Shown one piece after another: positions 11,291 through 25,219 of a stretch of 64,000 nt of DNA. The translations under genes and the position numbers were made by a program. Location: NCBI GenBank assembly GCA_026545765.1, contig CM048844.1, positions 7,752,524-7,816,523 of the forward strand, in the 5' to 3' direction. How positions within the stretch are numbered: position 1 is the stretch's first letter; every line of letters begins with the position of its first letter. The stretch is from Plantago major (lineage: Eukaryota > Streptophyta > Magnoliopsida > Lamiales > Plantaginaceae). The notes under the pieces were generated by a model. It did no database searches, was not told the DNA's origin, and saw nothing but the letters and a program-made list of their open reading frames with translations.

Positions 11291-11676
11291 CAATCCTTCC
11301 CGAGAATTAGTGATCGATCAATCGATCCTTTTCCTTTTCTTTCTCACAATTTACTCGCTACTCATTGACTCAATCACCATCAATTCGCAGTTGTATATAC
11401 CTCCAAGTATCTCTCTGATACCAAGAAACACAGGTAAGCTTCTCTCATTTAGATTACAACAATAAAGTTCGTATTTTTACTGCAATCCAATTTCGATTGT
11501 TCGTTTCAATGGCTGTTGTTTCTCAATTTAGCTAAAGGGTTACATAAAACCAAGTTTTATGCTATATCAGGTGTTTTGTTGGCTTATCCAATTACAAATT
11601 CATTGATTTTATGCTCAATTTTACTCACCAGGTGTAATTCATGCTAAATTGTTAAATACCCTGAAGTTTTTTGAAG

Positions 11677-14600
11677 ATGAAACAGAGGCCTAAGGGTGGT
11701 TCTTCTGCAAAGTCAACTCAATCTCGTGCTACTGCTTCTACTAGTAGTAGTGAGACCAATAGTGGCAAAAAGAATGATGTTAAGTTGCTGAATGATGTTA
11801 AGAGTGTGGCTTTTGAAGCTAAGAGGTCTGCATTTGCACTATTCACTTTGTGTGTGTTGCTTGTTAATGGGGCTTGGGGTGTCTATCACTACCAATTCGA
11901 GAATCTTCCCGCACCGCTGACACTAGATCAGGCTGGGAAAAGGGGGTTTTCCGAGCACGAGGCTATGAAACATGTTGAGGCTTTGACTCGGTTAGGCCCC
12001 CATCCTGTCGGTTCTGATGCTCTCCAAAGGGCTCTTAAGGTACTCGTTGTTATACAAAGCTCGGTTTGCTTTTTGTAAGTTTGAAGTGTAGTGCATTATC
12101 TCATGAATAGTGAAGTTCCTGACAAAATGTAAGTTGTCTAATGATGCATATTTTACTGTCACAACAGTTATCCGTGATAATAATGGCAATAGTAGATGAT
12201 TAGTTACTATGCCACCATATATCAGACTCATTATGAAATCGCAAGTTCATTCTTCAGAAGGCGTTCAGAATTCAGATGATTGCTTACTTTTAAAGTTCAC
12301 CCATGAGTTTGTTTTAGTAAATATGGCCTTGATAATGATCTTCCTCTAGGTAGGGATAGGAGCACTTATCATAGAATTATGTGGATTACCCTTTCAGAAA
12401 CTTATTTCCAAATTTTTCTACAGTATGTTGCGTTAGCATCGGAAGCGATTAAGAAAACAGCTCATTGGGAGGTGGATGTGGAAGTCGATTTGTTTCATGC
12501 AAAATCTGGAGCTAACATTTTGGTTGGTGGCCTTTTCAAAGGAAAAAGCCTTGTTTATTCGGATCTGAGTCATGTTGTATTACGTATCACACCAAAATAT
12601 GCACCTGATGCAGTAGACAATGCTATTCTGGTTTCATCTCACATCGACAGTGTTTTTGCCGGGTATGTGCCTTCTGCTGTCAATTAATGTAATCATTCGG
12701 ATAATCGTATTTTGGAAGTCTATGGTTCGTCATACTTTTGTTTCCCAAAGCAGCAATTTCGTTTACTGAGCTACCAAACGAAATATGGGGAAAAAGTACT
12801 TTATGATCCATATGCCGAGGAGATTTTTCTGGTGCATTTACTGTTCCTCATGATCGTTTACAATATTTAGAGATATGATCAGGCTTCAAAAATGATTTAA
12901 TCCAATCATTATTATTGTCTGGAGAATATGAAAATTTATTGAGAATTGGGTGTTTAATGTGAGAGTTTTGTTTATTCCGAATTTCTATTAGTGAATGGCC
13001 TGATCACTAACATGTTGGAAATTGTGTCACAGTCGGGGTGATGCAACTGAAATAAGATAACAGATGCTAACTTCTTAAAATATTTTCTTCTCTTCAGTGA
13101 AGGGGCTGGAGATTGCAGTTCATGTGTAGCTGTTATGTTGGAGCTTGCTCGAGGAGCTTCTCAGTGGGCTCAGGGATTTAAAAATGCAGTCATATTTTTA
13201 TTCAATACTGGAGAGGAGGAAGGTCTGAATGGCGCTCACAGCTTTATGACTCAGGTTTTCTGACACTACATAATCTTTTCCGTGCATGTGGTTGATTTAG
13301 TGTAAATAGATACTCCTTTTTACAAATATGATTGGTGAGAGGGAATCTCACTTTTATTCATGATAGTTAAAAAAAAAAAAAAATTTGTTTACTTGTAGAA
13401 ATTTTAGCAAGAAGCATTATTCTTTGAAACAATATACATAACCAGAATGACTCCAATGATATAATATCTGCAGCATCCGTGGAGTGATTCAGTAAGACTG
13501 GCTATTGATCTGGAAGCCATGGGAATAGGAGGCACGTCTGGTATTTTCCAGGTCTGCATATATGTTCATATATTATTTTCTTAGTGTTTTAATTGGCTGT
13601 GCTTGAGTTTATATCTGGGTCATTCCTCCACTTAAGCTGAAATACATATGTGTTTACAGTTTATACATAGATGGGATATTTTAGCTGGATCTATCCACTT
13701 AGAACCGGCAATAACATAGAAATAGATACTCCTTTTGGTTACACCTGATACTTAATAGAATGTTTGAAATATGTGATGGATTGGTTTTGGTTTAGAGTTG
13801 GTTAATATAATGGTAGTAGACAAGTTTTGGTGTTGACGAGAGTTGAGGAAAGTATGTGAATTGGTGTCAAGTCATGTATACCTGGCCATAAGTCCCAAAC
13901 AAGCTTTAGCTGAATAGCTGATTAAATCCATTATTTTATTAAACACCTTTTACAGTTTTAAGTTAATGTGTCAGACTTTTTTATCCTCTCCTCACTGACT
14001 GTAATTTGTATGAAAATATTCTCTTTTTCCTTGTCGCCATACTAAATTAGTTTCTTCTTGGGTTACCTTATGTTTTGTCTTCCGATTTGTCTTTCTAAAT
14101 GCTGTCTGTTCAACAGACTGGTGCTGATCCTTGGGCCATTGAAAACTTTGCTTTGGTGGCCAAGTACCCAGCTGCACAAATCGTCGCTGAGGTATGTTGA
14201 AAATGGAAGCACACATAATTGTGATTAATTTTAGTTTGTTTGACTTACTTCCTCCTTAAAATAGGAACTCATAGCTCAAGTAATCTGCATGCTACAGGAT
14301 CTTTTTAATTCAGGTCTTATAAAATCCGCCACTGACTTTCAAGTATACAAAGAACTTGGAGGCCTCTCAGGTCTTGACTTTGCGTATGCAGATAATACTG
14401 CCGTATACCACACCAAGGTGATGAACTAGCTACTGCTGTATGCTTTGGTTTCTTGCTACTGCATTATGAGCAAATTCCTTTCCCCCCCCCCCCCCCCCCA
14501 AAAAAAAAAAAAAAAAGAATCCTTACAAAGTGAACATGTGAATGTGATATATTATATTGTTTGCAGAATGACAAGATAAAACTCCTGAAGCCCGGTTCTC

Positions 14601-17600
14601 TTCAACATTTGGGAGAAAATATGCTTGCTTTCTTGCGTCATGCTGGTGGCTCCTCTAGTCTTCCAAAAGACACAGCCGCGGAATCAAATTCAGTATCTAG
14701 CAAGGACAGAGCTATTTATTTTGACATAATGGTACGTCAGGGTTCTCTTATCAATAGTTTTCTTGCCTGTGTTGCTACATTAACATACTTGCATTGTCTA
14801 TCTTGTGCCGCGTCCTTCAACTTATTATCCAATTAGAATATGCTTGTAATCTCAGGGAACATACATGGTCACTTATCGTCAGAGCCTTGCCAGTATGCTC
14901 TACAATTCAGTAATAATGCAGTCTCTTCTGCTATGGGCTACTTCAGTTAAGATGGGTGGTTCTTCTGCAGCAATATCGCTGATATTATCATTTCTGAGTA
15001 ACATAATCATGTGGGTATGCTCCGTGGGTTTTGCTTCTGTAGTGGCCCTCATTCTTCCCTTCATCTCTTCTTCACCAGTGCCATATGTCTCAAGCCCGTG
15101 GTTAGTACTTGGTCTATTTGCTGCACCTGCTCTTCTTGGGGCATTTACTGGTCAACATGCGGGCTATCTCATCCTGAAATCGTACTTATCTTGTACATTG
15201 GTTGAATCAAAGAGAAAGTTGCCAGATAGCATTAAGGCCAGTGCGATTAAGTTAGATGCTGAAAGATGGCTCTATAAAGCCGGTTTATTGCAGTGGCTCC
15301 TTCTCCTGATGGTTGGGAATTATTTCAAGATTGGTGCTTCTTATTTGGCGTTTGTTTGGTTAGTCTCTCCTGCATTTGCATGTAAGTTCAGTTCATAGCA
15401 TCCCAGCTTATTTTCTTAGAATCTTATCTACAAACTAAACGCTTGTCTCTTACAAGGATATTGGTGAGTATGGATGTATCTCTAACCAATGTAACACTTC
15501 CCCTAAAAAAGTTTTCATTTCTGTAATACTTGAAATGTTTGTTTAATCTGATTCGATGTATGAAATATGCAGACGGTTTACTGGAAGCAACATTGTCACC
15601 AACAAGGATGCCAAAGCCACTCAAAACTGTGACATTGATAATTGGATTGTTTGTCCCATTTTTGCTCACATCCGGCATGGTTATTAGGATTTCAGGCACT
15701 GTAATTGGAACCGCCGTCCGCTTTATAAGGTAACTTTAAAAATATTCTGCAGCAGTTACTATCAAGTGGTTCACTAGTTTCTTTTTTTCTTTCCTTTGTT
15801 CGTTATTGCCCCCTTCCTCTCCTGTCGTGGGTGTATTCGAACTTAAATGATCAGGACCTCATTGTTAGTTTATTGCCCCAACCTGTTAATATGATCGGTT
15901 GTTATTGTTATCACGAATGAAACTTGACGGCGATTCATTGATTTTGGTAAAAAAGTGGTGACTTCGTTACTTTCTTTGCAGGAATCCTGGAAGCACTCCT
16001 GATTGGTTGCCGAATGTAATACTTGCTGTATTTGTTGCAGCTATCGTATGCTTGACAATGGTGTATCTACTGTCATACATTCATATCTCAGGTTCTCTAT
16101 GGAATGCTGTTTTCTTTAATGTGGTAGCAGCATTGTTAACGATGTCAAATTGTTCTCACATTTATGTATTGTCCTCCTTATAGAAGGATCTTTAACGCAC
16201 ACAATAGATCTTGTGCTCAGACTTCTTCACAACTACAACCTGTGTCCCATCTAGGTTATGTACTACTCTTTAAGATTATAGGATATGAACTATGAAGATG
16301 TTAAGAGTACATGATAAAACTAATAGCATAACATTAAATACAGATTACAGTGGGATTGTAGCATGGGATGCAAGTGCTGTGCTGGTATAAATACTTAAGC
16401 TCTTAAAATGTGGCAAAATGCTCAATATATATGACTTTGTAGCGCGAATGCTGATTGACCTGGGTATATCTAAGTCCATAATTGGAGTTTGCAAATATTT
16501 TTTGTTATTTTTCATCATTTTCTGTTTCTCAGATTTCTGTCAATAGCTCTCTTCTATTTGCTGCTAAAATCATTCCATATATTTTTCTCTAGGTGCAAAA
16601 CTGCCACTCATTGTTGCTACAAGCATTGTGTTCGCAATCTCAGTTGGTGCAGTCTGGGGAGGTTTTATACCACCATTTACAGAAGACACTGCTAGGACTG
16701 TAAATGTGAGCCATTAATGTTCCCTTTGTCAATGCATAGCGTGCTATTTTCATTTAAAGCAGTGCTTGCATAAAGAATAGTAGAATATACGTTTGGACTG
16801 GTTATAATTACATGCTTATCTTAAGAGTCACATTTCACAAGTTTTTGCATTTTTTTGTACGAGTAAAATAAGATTAAACAACGAAGCTCAGAATCTATTC
16901 TGGTTAAAACATATTTAAATCATTTGTATTACGACCAATAAGGAGTCAACTACCTCATCTGCACTTACCACAATCTCATGTTTCATCTACCAGCAAATGG
17001 TAAGTTTTTTAATTTTCCGGGTGCCAGGTCGTGCATGTTGTAGATGCAACGGGATTGAGTGCTGAAAAGACTGAACCTGTCTCGTACGTCTCTATGTTTT
17101 CAACTACTCCTGGAAACCTGGTAAAGGAGTCTGAGCATATTGGGGAAGGATTTGTTTGCGGGAGAGACAGATATCTAGATTTTGTCACTTTCTCTGTCAA
17201 TTATAGTTGTTGGATGGACAAGGGCGCTGAAGCTGGCTGGCGTAAGTCTGATATACCCGAAATCCACGTGGAGAGTGATAGTAAAGGGAAGAGCAGGGAG
17301 ACATTAATATCTATTGATGCCAAAGTATCTACTCGCTGGGTCCTTGGAATCAATACAGAAGAAATCGAAGACTTCCAATTGAAAGGTATCGCATATCCTT
17401 ACCAATACTTTAGCAATGTATCCAATTGTTGGTTCTGAGGAATTTTATAAGCTGCGCTTTAGCCATGGTTTAAATTTCTTCTATACTTGCTCATTTGTGT
17501 TTATCTGTCTGCAGATGCAGACAGTTCTGAGGAATTGATCCCACTTGGTGAGAAAACTACTGTAGATGGATGGCACACTATTCAATTTTCGGGTGGGAAG

Positions 17601-17831
17601 AAAGCTCCAACTAAGTTTATTCTCTCTCTAATCTGGATCAATGATGATACTAAGACAACAAATAGCAAGAGAAAAGATAGCCCCCTTCTCAGGCTTAGAA
17701 CAGATGTCGACCTGTTAACTCCACCAGTACAAAACGTACTTGAGAAGCTTCCTTCATGGTGTTCCCTCTTCGGGAAGTCCACATCACCCCATACTCTAGC
17801 TTTTTTCAATAGTCTGCCAGTTGAATTTTAA
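11677..17831 (+). CDS. ERMP1-like: ER metallopeptidase 1-like M28 zinc exopeptidase
   Basis: Predicted 925-residue multi-pass membrane aminopeptidase of family M28, the ERMP1/Felix-ina group. Exons: 11677-12039, 12424-12662, 13098-13254, 13474-13551, 14117-14191, 14298-14417, 14567-14731, 14856-15381, 15573-15729, 15982-16091, 16593-16705, 17028-17385, 17515-17831; all join in frame with GT-AG borders. A basic, Ser-rich N-terminus is followed by one membrane helix (~51-70). The lumenal peptidase domain follows, with the zinc-ligand set visible: H194-x-D196 (SSHIDSV), D206 (GDCSS), E240/E241 (TGEEEG), D265 (AIDLEAMG) and H342 (VYHTKND). Residues from ~405 on form several membrane spans, then a soluble C-terminal domain. 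A 5'-UTR intron is likely at 11434-11631. Family members act on peptides in the ER; the physiological substrate is not known from sequence. It is convergent with the next gene. Confidence 0.93.
14483..14517. repeat. Homopolymer C/A tract
   Basis: A run of about 18 C followed by about 18 A in an intron of the ERMP1-type gene. Exact lengths in such tracts are unreliable in an assembly. Confidence 0.8.
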
Positions 17832-18566
17832 ATAGTCTACTCTTTATAGTCCTCTTCGCTGCTTCCAGTTGCCACCAGCAGCAAATCTCGACATATATGT
17901 ACATTGTACATCTTTATACCGTCGATCCTTGTTCCTTCCTTGGCTGTCATAGAGTGATAAAAAGATGTATATGTGCTGGTCTTAAGTTCAACTGTATCTA
18001 TCTTCTTGACATTCTTTTTGTTGATTATGAAAGATAGATAACTAGTATTACATAGAAACATTGCAGTGCAGAAATAGTTTGCAACTCAGACAGGAAGAAT
18101 GCTACTTGAATTTTAAAAGATTATTCTTTTATGCGTTTCGCTGAGTTGAGGTTTAAATTTCCTGTAGTTTTCGCATGTATGAGAGAATCTGTGATGCATT
18201 TGCATCGTATGCGGAGAATTGTGACATGTTTTCGACACCATCAGACGTCTCAAAACACAATTATAGATGCGCAAGAAAATGACTCAATAGAGCATGTAAT
18301 TAATTGGGAATTGAAGATTTTGTGCACTAGAATGCAAAATTGTTACAGAATCTAATAGTATGGATACATGTATGTACTCTTGGTTCATGAAGTGTTTGCT
18401 CTTCATATCTTTCTTATTTGTTATACTTTGTGTTATGTTTACATAGCAAGACATATGCTACAATCTCCATCACTCAAAAGACTAGAGACACCGGCAATCT
18501 TCGACGCGATGGAGTGGCCAAAAGTGAGAATTAATTAAACAACTGCAACAAGGACAACCTGTTCAG
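17832..18566. other. Intergenic between convergent genes
   Basis: Contains the 3' UTR of the ERMP1-type gene on the left and that of the mutase on the right. Short ORFs on both strands have no recognisable product. Confidence 0.6.
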
Positions 18567-21500
18567 CTATATTTGAACAAATTTGTCCAAGGCAGAAGTG
18601 TCAAGAGCTTTGAACTCTTTCACGGCAGAAATAACAGCAAGACCGAGTTTCACGGCATCTTCATTGCTTGGCGCCTGCACAAGCAGTGTTAACGACAAGT
18701 TAGTATTGCACATTTAACACTTGGTTGAATAGAGCCGAATAGTAAACTGTCACCTCGATATTAAGAGGCAAGACCGGGTCGTGGAGCGAAAGTCTCAAAA
18801 GGAACCATCCGCCATAACCAGACACCCTTAGCTGTTCAAGAACGAAAGAAAGACATAATCAGAACAGTCAGACATGGATCACATCCAATTACATGATGGT
18901 TTTCTTTTAAAGCAGAACTTTAAAAAAAAAAAAAAAAATACCCCTTCATAGTTAACAGGAGCCTTTTGAAGCTTTGGGTCTGAATCAGTCACGGTCTCCA
19001 AATGTTGCAACACTGCCTCTCCATATTCTCGGAAAGAACTGAAATTAAAGATAGTTCGATATTTTACAAAGACACAAAAGAAAAGGATCAGGACAGTTAT
19101 ATAAAACAACATACCCTCCTTTAAGGTCCTCGTGATTTTGATCAATTTTGAATCTCAGTTCAACTGCAACACCTGGCTCCTCTAGACCGTCCACCAAGTC
19201 TGTCAAAACCTTGCTGCCCCCAACAACTCCAGAAGCTTTGGCTGATGCAAGCTTGTTTAAGAGTTTGACCTGCATGTAATAATATATAGTACATTAGCAA
19301 GAAAATATAGTTCAATAGAAGGTATACACCTCCACACTGCTAAGAAAACAAAGAGTGAGCAGTGTGAAAGAAGCAAAAATGTCAACAGAGCTGGACGAGT
19401 TAATCTACAAAGTTTATGGAACCCTGACTCCCTGAGATGGATCAGATACAAGCTTACCATGAGATATGCACCATCATCAAGCCAGTGATTCTCCTTAAGA
19501 GCTCCATGGCCACTGGTTTCAATAGCCAAGTGGGATTCCTCACCAACAGAGTTCTGAATATGCAATGAAGTATAAATATTATGCATCATTGAATGAATAA
19601 TTAAGTGACCTGAAGATATACCAGAAAATTTACTTTAAAAAACTTACCAGACGAATAGCTTCATCAATGACATTTTTGTAGCCTCTTTTGAATCTATGAT
19701 GCCTTCCACCTATGGATTACAGTAGTCAGTGTGCTGGTAGCCAAGAAGCACTGTTATTCAGTAACTGAAGTAACTTACCCAATTTCTTTTCAATAAATGT
19801 TGTTAATCCATCTGATGTCACACTATCTGTGACGATAGTAGTTCCTGGGTGCTGTTTGAATGGTAAAAAAAAAAAAAAAAAAAAAAAAAGAGAGAGAGAG
19901 AAAAATATTTCACATTCAGGTAAATGTGTCTCTGAATATGTCATGAAAAGAGAACATACTTCCTCTAAGACGATGGCAGACATTAAGGCTATCAAGCGGT
20001 TCCTGTTGAACTCACGGCCATTGGAGTCCACGGCAGCAGATCTAAACGAAGATCCAGTATCATCACTCAGCATAAAACCCAGCATGTTGAAGATTTAAAA
20101 CGAAAGCGGAAAGCCAATAACGCATTACCTATCAACATCAGTATCAAAGATGATGCCCAGATCTGCTCCATTGTCAAGTACAGCCCGAGTGATAGCTTTC
20201 ATGGCATCCTTATCCTCAGGGTTTGGAATATGATTAGGAAATAATCCTTGCATAAGGTTGAGTATGTATATTAAAATTTAATCACAATTAACAATTAATA
20301 TAGATGATGAATATTCGAGTTTAAGTTTTACCATCCGGCTCCAGAAACTGACTCCCGGTAGTAACAGCTCCTAGAGGCTCGAGCACCTTACCCTGACAAA
20401 GCATCAATAATAAAAGCCATTAGCAGAAATAAATCATATGGTTCCCTCATGGAGATTGGCAGGATATTGCTGTCACAAAGGGACTAAAATAACTAAATAA
20501 GACGACAATTGATGGTTGATCTTCCATGAAAACTTCAACGTAGTAAGGATAAGCTGACAACATGGAACCCTCAAGCAAATGTCAAGGTGAACATAAGGCA
20601 AACAGTTCTAAAATAAATGACTGAACTAGAGCAATACAGGTTTTTGGTTATTTAATGCCTTATGCTTCAACCCACAATCACCTTTCATGTTTTATTAGGC
20701 TTTATCAAGACTTAATTGAAGCGGAGAGTCGGAGACCTGGACGAAAAAAGAAAGGAAACATATGATGCTTACAGCGAAAAATCCACCAGCTCCATTTCCT
20801 GCATCAACAATTATATGGAATCCCTCCAGCGGCTTCTCTGGAAGTAGGGAAAATAAAATCAACAAGCACAAATTAATTTGCTGTGAAAGCACCTATGCCA
20901 AGGTAGTAAATGTAGTCATACACTACCAAGTCAAGGATAAAAATGAAGTGTACATTATTATCACGGGCTCATTACGAGGAACATGAGTCGATAAGAAACC
21001 CACGGTTTATAATAGCAGTAACTGTAAGAACATACAAACACATACCCATGTGTCCTGCTGCTTTACGAACAGCTTCAACCAAACCAGAAGTATAAACGGA
21101 CATGTATTCAACCCTTTTAACTGATTCTGATCCCATGTCCCTCGGACCTCCATTTGTGAAGCTTCCGTATATGTCAGCGGATCTCTCCAATATGTCTTTG
21201 ATATCCGGCTTCCCAAGTCCACCATCTTTGGTAAAGAACTTAAATCCATTACGATTGTAAGGAAGATGGCTAGCTGCTTGCAGAAAAGATGCAAAAGTTA
21301 CGGAAGAATTGTAGGAATGAACAATTCCTATTCATCACACTAACTCATCCGAAGATTTCATCAAGCATCCTCAACTAACAGATAACTGTCAGCCAACATC
21401 ACAGTTCAGAACATTTTTATAAAACTGACTATCCCTGACTGTTTCGTCTATATCCAGCCTGTAGGAAGAATACCCATACAAAACAAAAAACGTAATAGAA

Positions 21501-24452
21501 GAATTGCTTACCTGTTATCATTATAGCTCCATCAACTGGACACAAGAAGTCCTCATTTTCCGTGAGGGCACTATTGAACATCGCAGGTGTGGACGCTAAT
21601 CTACAGAAGAAGAAAATGGTTGTTAACTGCATCACATGACTATGTGGGTTTAACTCTGAGAAGCATCATGAGTTTGTAGATATATAAACTTAGGTAAGAT
21701 CCTAAAAGTGTTGTATAGTTTCACGCACCCATACTGAATTACATCAAGCCCAGCACTAGCTAGACCTCGAGACACGGCATCCTGTAATCACCAAAAAGAA
21801 ATAACATAAAATAAAACGTAAAGACAAAAAAATTGGAAATAAATGCACGTGTATTTACAGCAAACCAGAAGTAATTTTGCCAGACATATCATACTGTATT
21901 TCCACTTCACATGTGCTAAAGCTATCGTCAGATTGCTGAGTAAATCAATAAATCTAACTGAGAACACTAAATATAAGAAACAAACTGAGATTTGCTTCAG
22001 GTGGTTCTCAATACAAATAATGTCTCTCTAATAGTTTAAGTCCTTATGATCAGGGATGTTTATTAAGTAACATTCCATCCTCAAAGTTTTGAAGATCTAT
22101 GTGAACATTGCACGTTTTTCTCACTCAAATTTTCTCTCAGCAAACGGAAAACCATTTCACTACAACAACGAGGTATTTTACAAATTAAGAAATCTAATGA
22201 GGAAGTAGCAAATAGAATATAGAGCTTTATGCTGATGCGAATAAGCAACATTTTCAGGACTATCAAATAAAACTAAGTGCAGTTACCTGTAATTTCTGTG
22301 CAGATATTCGTGAATCATGGCCAACTGAAACTGCTAACCGCCTTGATACGTCGGACTTCTTTTTAGCTTTTAACCATGCAGCAAAAGCAGCTGCAATGGC
22401 TTCAGTAACTGGTTCGGTGAGGCTAACAGGCTCACCCTCAACACCTTCAACAGCAACACCTCGTATATCACTGTTCATTCCCAAGAGATCAAACAAATAA
22501 AATCATCTACCAGTAAGCAGACATAAAGTTGGTTACTAAGCAAACAGAGTGTCATCTTTCATGTAATAAACAAACAGCACAAATGGGAGGACAGAAATGT
22601 TTACAAAAAAACTGGATATAGCGTGTGGGGCACCGAAAGAAAGATGTCACCTTGACGAGGAGAGTTCAAGAGATTCTTAGGAACGACTTCTACTAACAAT
22701 CCCATTCTAGAATAATGCATGAGGATATTTCTGCTGAGGGAATGAACTTTACATATGTATAATTCTTAAATCTCAAAGAACCTCCCAGGAGAAAAAACAA
22801 CAAAACAACGCGTAAAGATCTCATAATGCACCTGACCAGCTTATTAACATGTACTATGATCATCCGTGAGTAGCTTATTGATGCTTTATCATATGGATAG
22901 CATGACAGTAGCTTTCATTAGGTAGAATGATATATATGCACAAAAGATGACATTTAACGACCAAAAGAAAAGTAAAACTTCGATTTTACCTTCCATTTTG
23001 AAGCTTAAGAAAAGCACTTTTATCGAGAGATGGTATATAGGTTGCAGATGGAGCAGCTGCAGGAAGCAAGAGAAACACATTTGTAAATGGAGCTTTGACT
23101 TTTTTTCCCCCTATCTTTAATACAAGGATGACAAACCTAAGAAATTATGTATATCACAATCACTTTGCTAACAATTGAGAAATGAAGAAGGATGCACAAT
23201 GACATAGCTAGATCACTAAAGCCTTCTAAAGGCTGGGATCAGGAAAGCCGAGGCTCAAACTGAATATACGACCTGTATAATGAGAGTCTAGAACAGACCG
23301 TTGCAGTAAACAATGCGTCGGTTACATTCTGAGGATGTGTGGAATTGCATGGTGCCATTCCACGTCAGCTTTCCTCTTATAGAGGGAAGCAGGTTATGCC
23401 TAAATGTGGTACAAATATCCTTTCTGAATTGAGTGCTTAACTGCCTATTCTGCTGGCAGCTATGTGCTGCCAATACATGTTGGACATTCTTCCCTGGTAT
23501 TGCTGCATAAGAATTAAAAATTTGCACCAATATTAGACCTGTTACTTGTAAGATTTTAATGAAAATCATCAGGAGCTTTTTCAATTTTCAGGTTTCATAT
23601 AACAGCCTAGAATCTTCAGTGCTTGTTCGCAAAAAAGCTTTCGAAAACTCATTATTATCTTATTTGTAGCAGAAAAGGTGTTGACAAAACCAACTCCTGA
23701 TACTCTCCTAGAAAATCAAATTAGAATCTCAATTTCTCATAGACACCTGAAAACACCGAACAGATTCACTTAAAATCAATTTCTACTTCATTTAATCACT
23801 TCACTATAATCTGAAGTTTCTGCAAGACTGCAAGCAACCACTAATTTGATTTCAATGCACCTTGTCAAAAACTGCCCACTCTATAGCTCACGAGGAATAA
23901 ACTCTTAATGCCATGAATACAAACTCTATAAATAATACTATTATTCAAAATATCTAGAAATTTAAGCACCAAAAGCACCTACAAAAAACTCATAATCTGA
24001 AATCGCTCATGATAGTAACTACTAACTAGGCATGAAAAACGGAAGGCCACACTTACAGGTATAATAAGTGAACCAAATACAAACTACTACTCTAAAAGAT
24101 AGAGCAAAAGGCAATGAGGTGACTGAAAGCATTACGAGACGAGACAAGAGTCATTTTACTAACTAATGACTCGTCCTCCCCTAAGTTTGAAGCAGCACAA
24201 ATAACATTGACATATGAATATAGCTTAATAATCATGATAAGCTGATGAAATTGAAAACAAAGTTAATTCCGATGAGAAACAATCAATGAAAAGCTAAGTG
24301 CACTATCTATTCCGATGAGAAACAATCAAGGCAAGCTCACACCAAATTTATGAATTGTAACACAGATTCAGACTATTTGAGGGAAAATCAGTGACGGTCA
24401 ACTCGATGAGGTAGCTCAGCATAAAACGGAAGGAAACGAGTTTACCTGCCAT
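18567..24452 (-). CDS. Phosphoglucosamine mutase / phosphomannomutase-family protein, plastid type
   Basis: 608-residue alpha-D-phosphohexomutase. Coding exons, 5' to 3': 24446-24452, 23299-23502, 22990-23056, 22287-22470, 21729-21781, 21512-21600, 21046-21273, 20773-20837, 20332-20392, 20129-20246, 19960-20041, 19779-19851, 19648-19709, 19458-19553, 19115-19269, 18942-19038, 18754-18831, 18567-18674; all 18 join in phase. The first exon codes only Met-Ala plus one base. Residues ~1-75 are basic, Ser/Thr-rich and poorly acidic, as in a plastid transit peptide. Key sites: phosphoserine loop TASHLP (S203), metal loop DTDVDR (354-359), sugar-binding EESHLAIETSGH (436 on) and phosphate loop RVSGYGG (549-555). 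The layout matches plant proteins such as Arabidopsis At5g17530 (about 610 residues). It interconverts hexose 1- and 6-phosphates; the in vivo sugar cannot be read from sequence. Confidence 0.93.
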
Positions 24453-24651
24453 TTTCGAAACACAAAACGAGCAAATGAAATGAATTGCAGATAATTTTGA
24501 GGAGGTAAGGAAGGCGGAGCAATTGATAGAGCCGTTCGTTAATCAAATCAAGCTGTGTGGAATATGCTTCAAATTACCAAAATTGGTACGGCTGGTTTGG
24601 CATTTCTCGAATACTATGTATAGCCCAAAATGCGACTTTTATTCAAGCTAT
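24453..24651. promoter_or_regulatory. 5' flank of mutase gene
   Basis: Short upstream region of the mutase gene. A hAT-type element with its target duplication starts only 200 bp from the start codon (24652), so the proximal promoter is confined to this stretch or is partly supplied by the transposon. Confidence 0.45.
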
Positions 24652-24819
24652 TAGGGTGATCATAAAATTCGAAATCCGAAAATCCGATCCAAAGATTCGA
24701 AAATTCGATGTATTCGGATCGGATTACGAATTATGATATTTTAGATCGAAGATTTTCGGATTAATCCGATCCGATCCGTCGAATTTTCGGATTAATCCGA
24801 AAATCCAAATTAATTAAAA

Positions 24820-24872
<53 letters not shown>

Positions 24873-25211
24873 TTTCTAAAAAAAATTTCCCCCTATTCAG
24901 CCAAACAAAATACAATATAGAAAGTTAGCCCATACAAAATAGAACATGTACTTCAAACTTTTCGTATTTGTTGTTTTGGACTTGAAGTAAACTTGTGAAC
25001 TTTATTTTGTTTATTTTAAATGTGGAACTACTGAACTAGTATTTAATTTGGCTACGAAATGCTATTTCAATTTTTTTTTTTTAATTATAGTTCGGATTAT
25101 TCGGATTAAATTCGATCCAATCCGAACTTTTTCGGATTGAACCTTTGGTCCGAAACTTCGGATTGATCCGAACTTCGGATTGGATCGGATTAATCCGAAC
25201 GTGCACCCCTA
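24652..25211. mobile_element. Non-autonomous hAT element with TTCGGATTAATCCGA-type ends
   Basis: 560 bp. It begins TAGGGTGATCATAAAATTCG and ends, read inverted, TAGGGGTGCACGTTCGGATT. Both subterminal regions are packed with ATCCGAA/TTCGGAT motifs. Target duplication CAAGCTAT (24644-24651) / CAAGCTAC (25212-25219) matches at 7 of 8 positions, the 8-bp size of hAT. It has no ORF and an internal (AT)n microsatellite at about 24813-24862. Confidence 0.88.
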
Positions 25212-25219
25212 CAAGCTAC

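Noticed and set aside
15015-15016. GTATGC after ATGTGG in the large ERMP1 exon as an intron donor
   Set aside because: The frame continues through it with membrane-helix sequence typical of the family, so it is exon.
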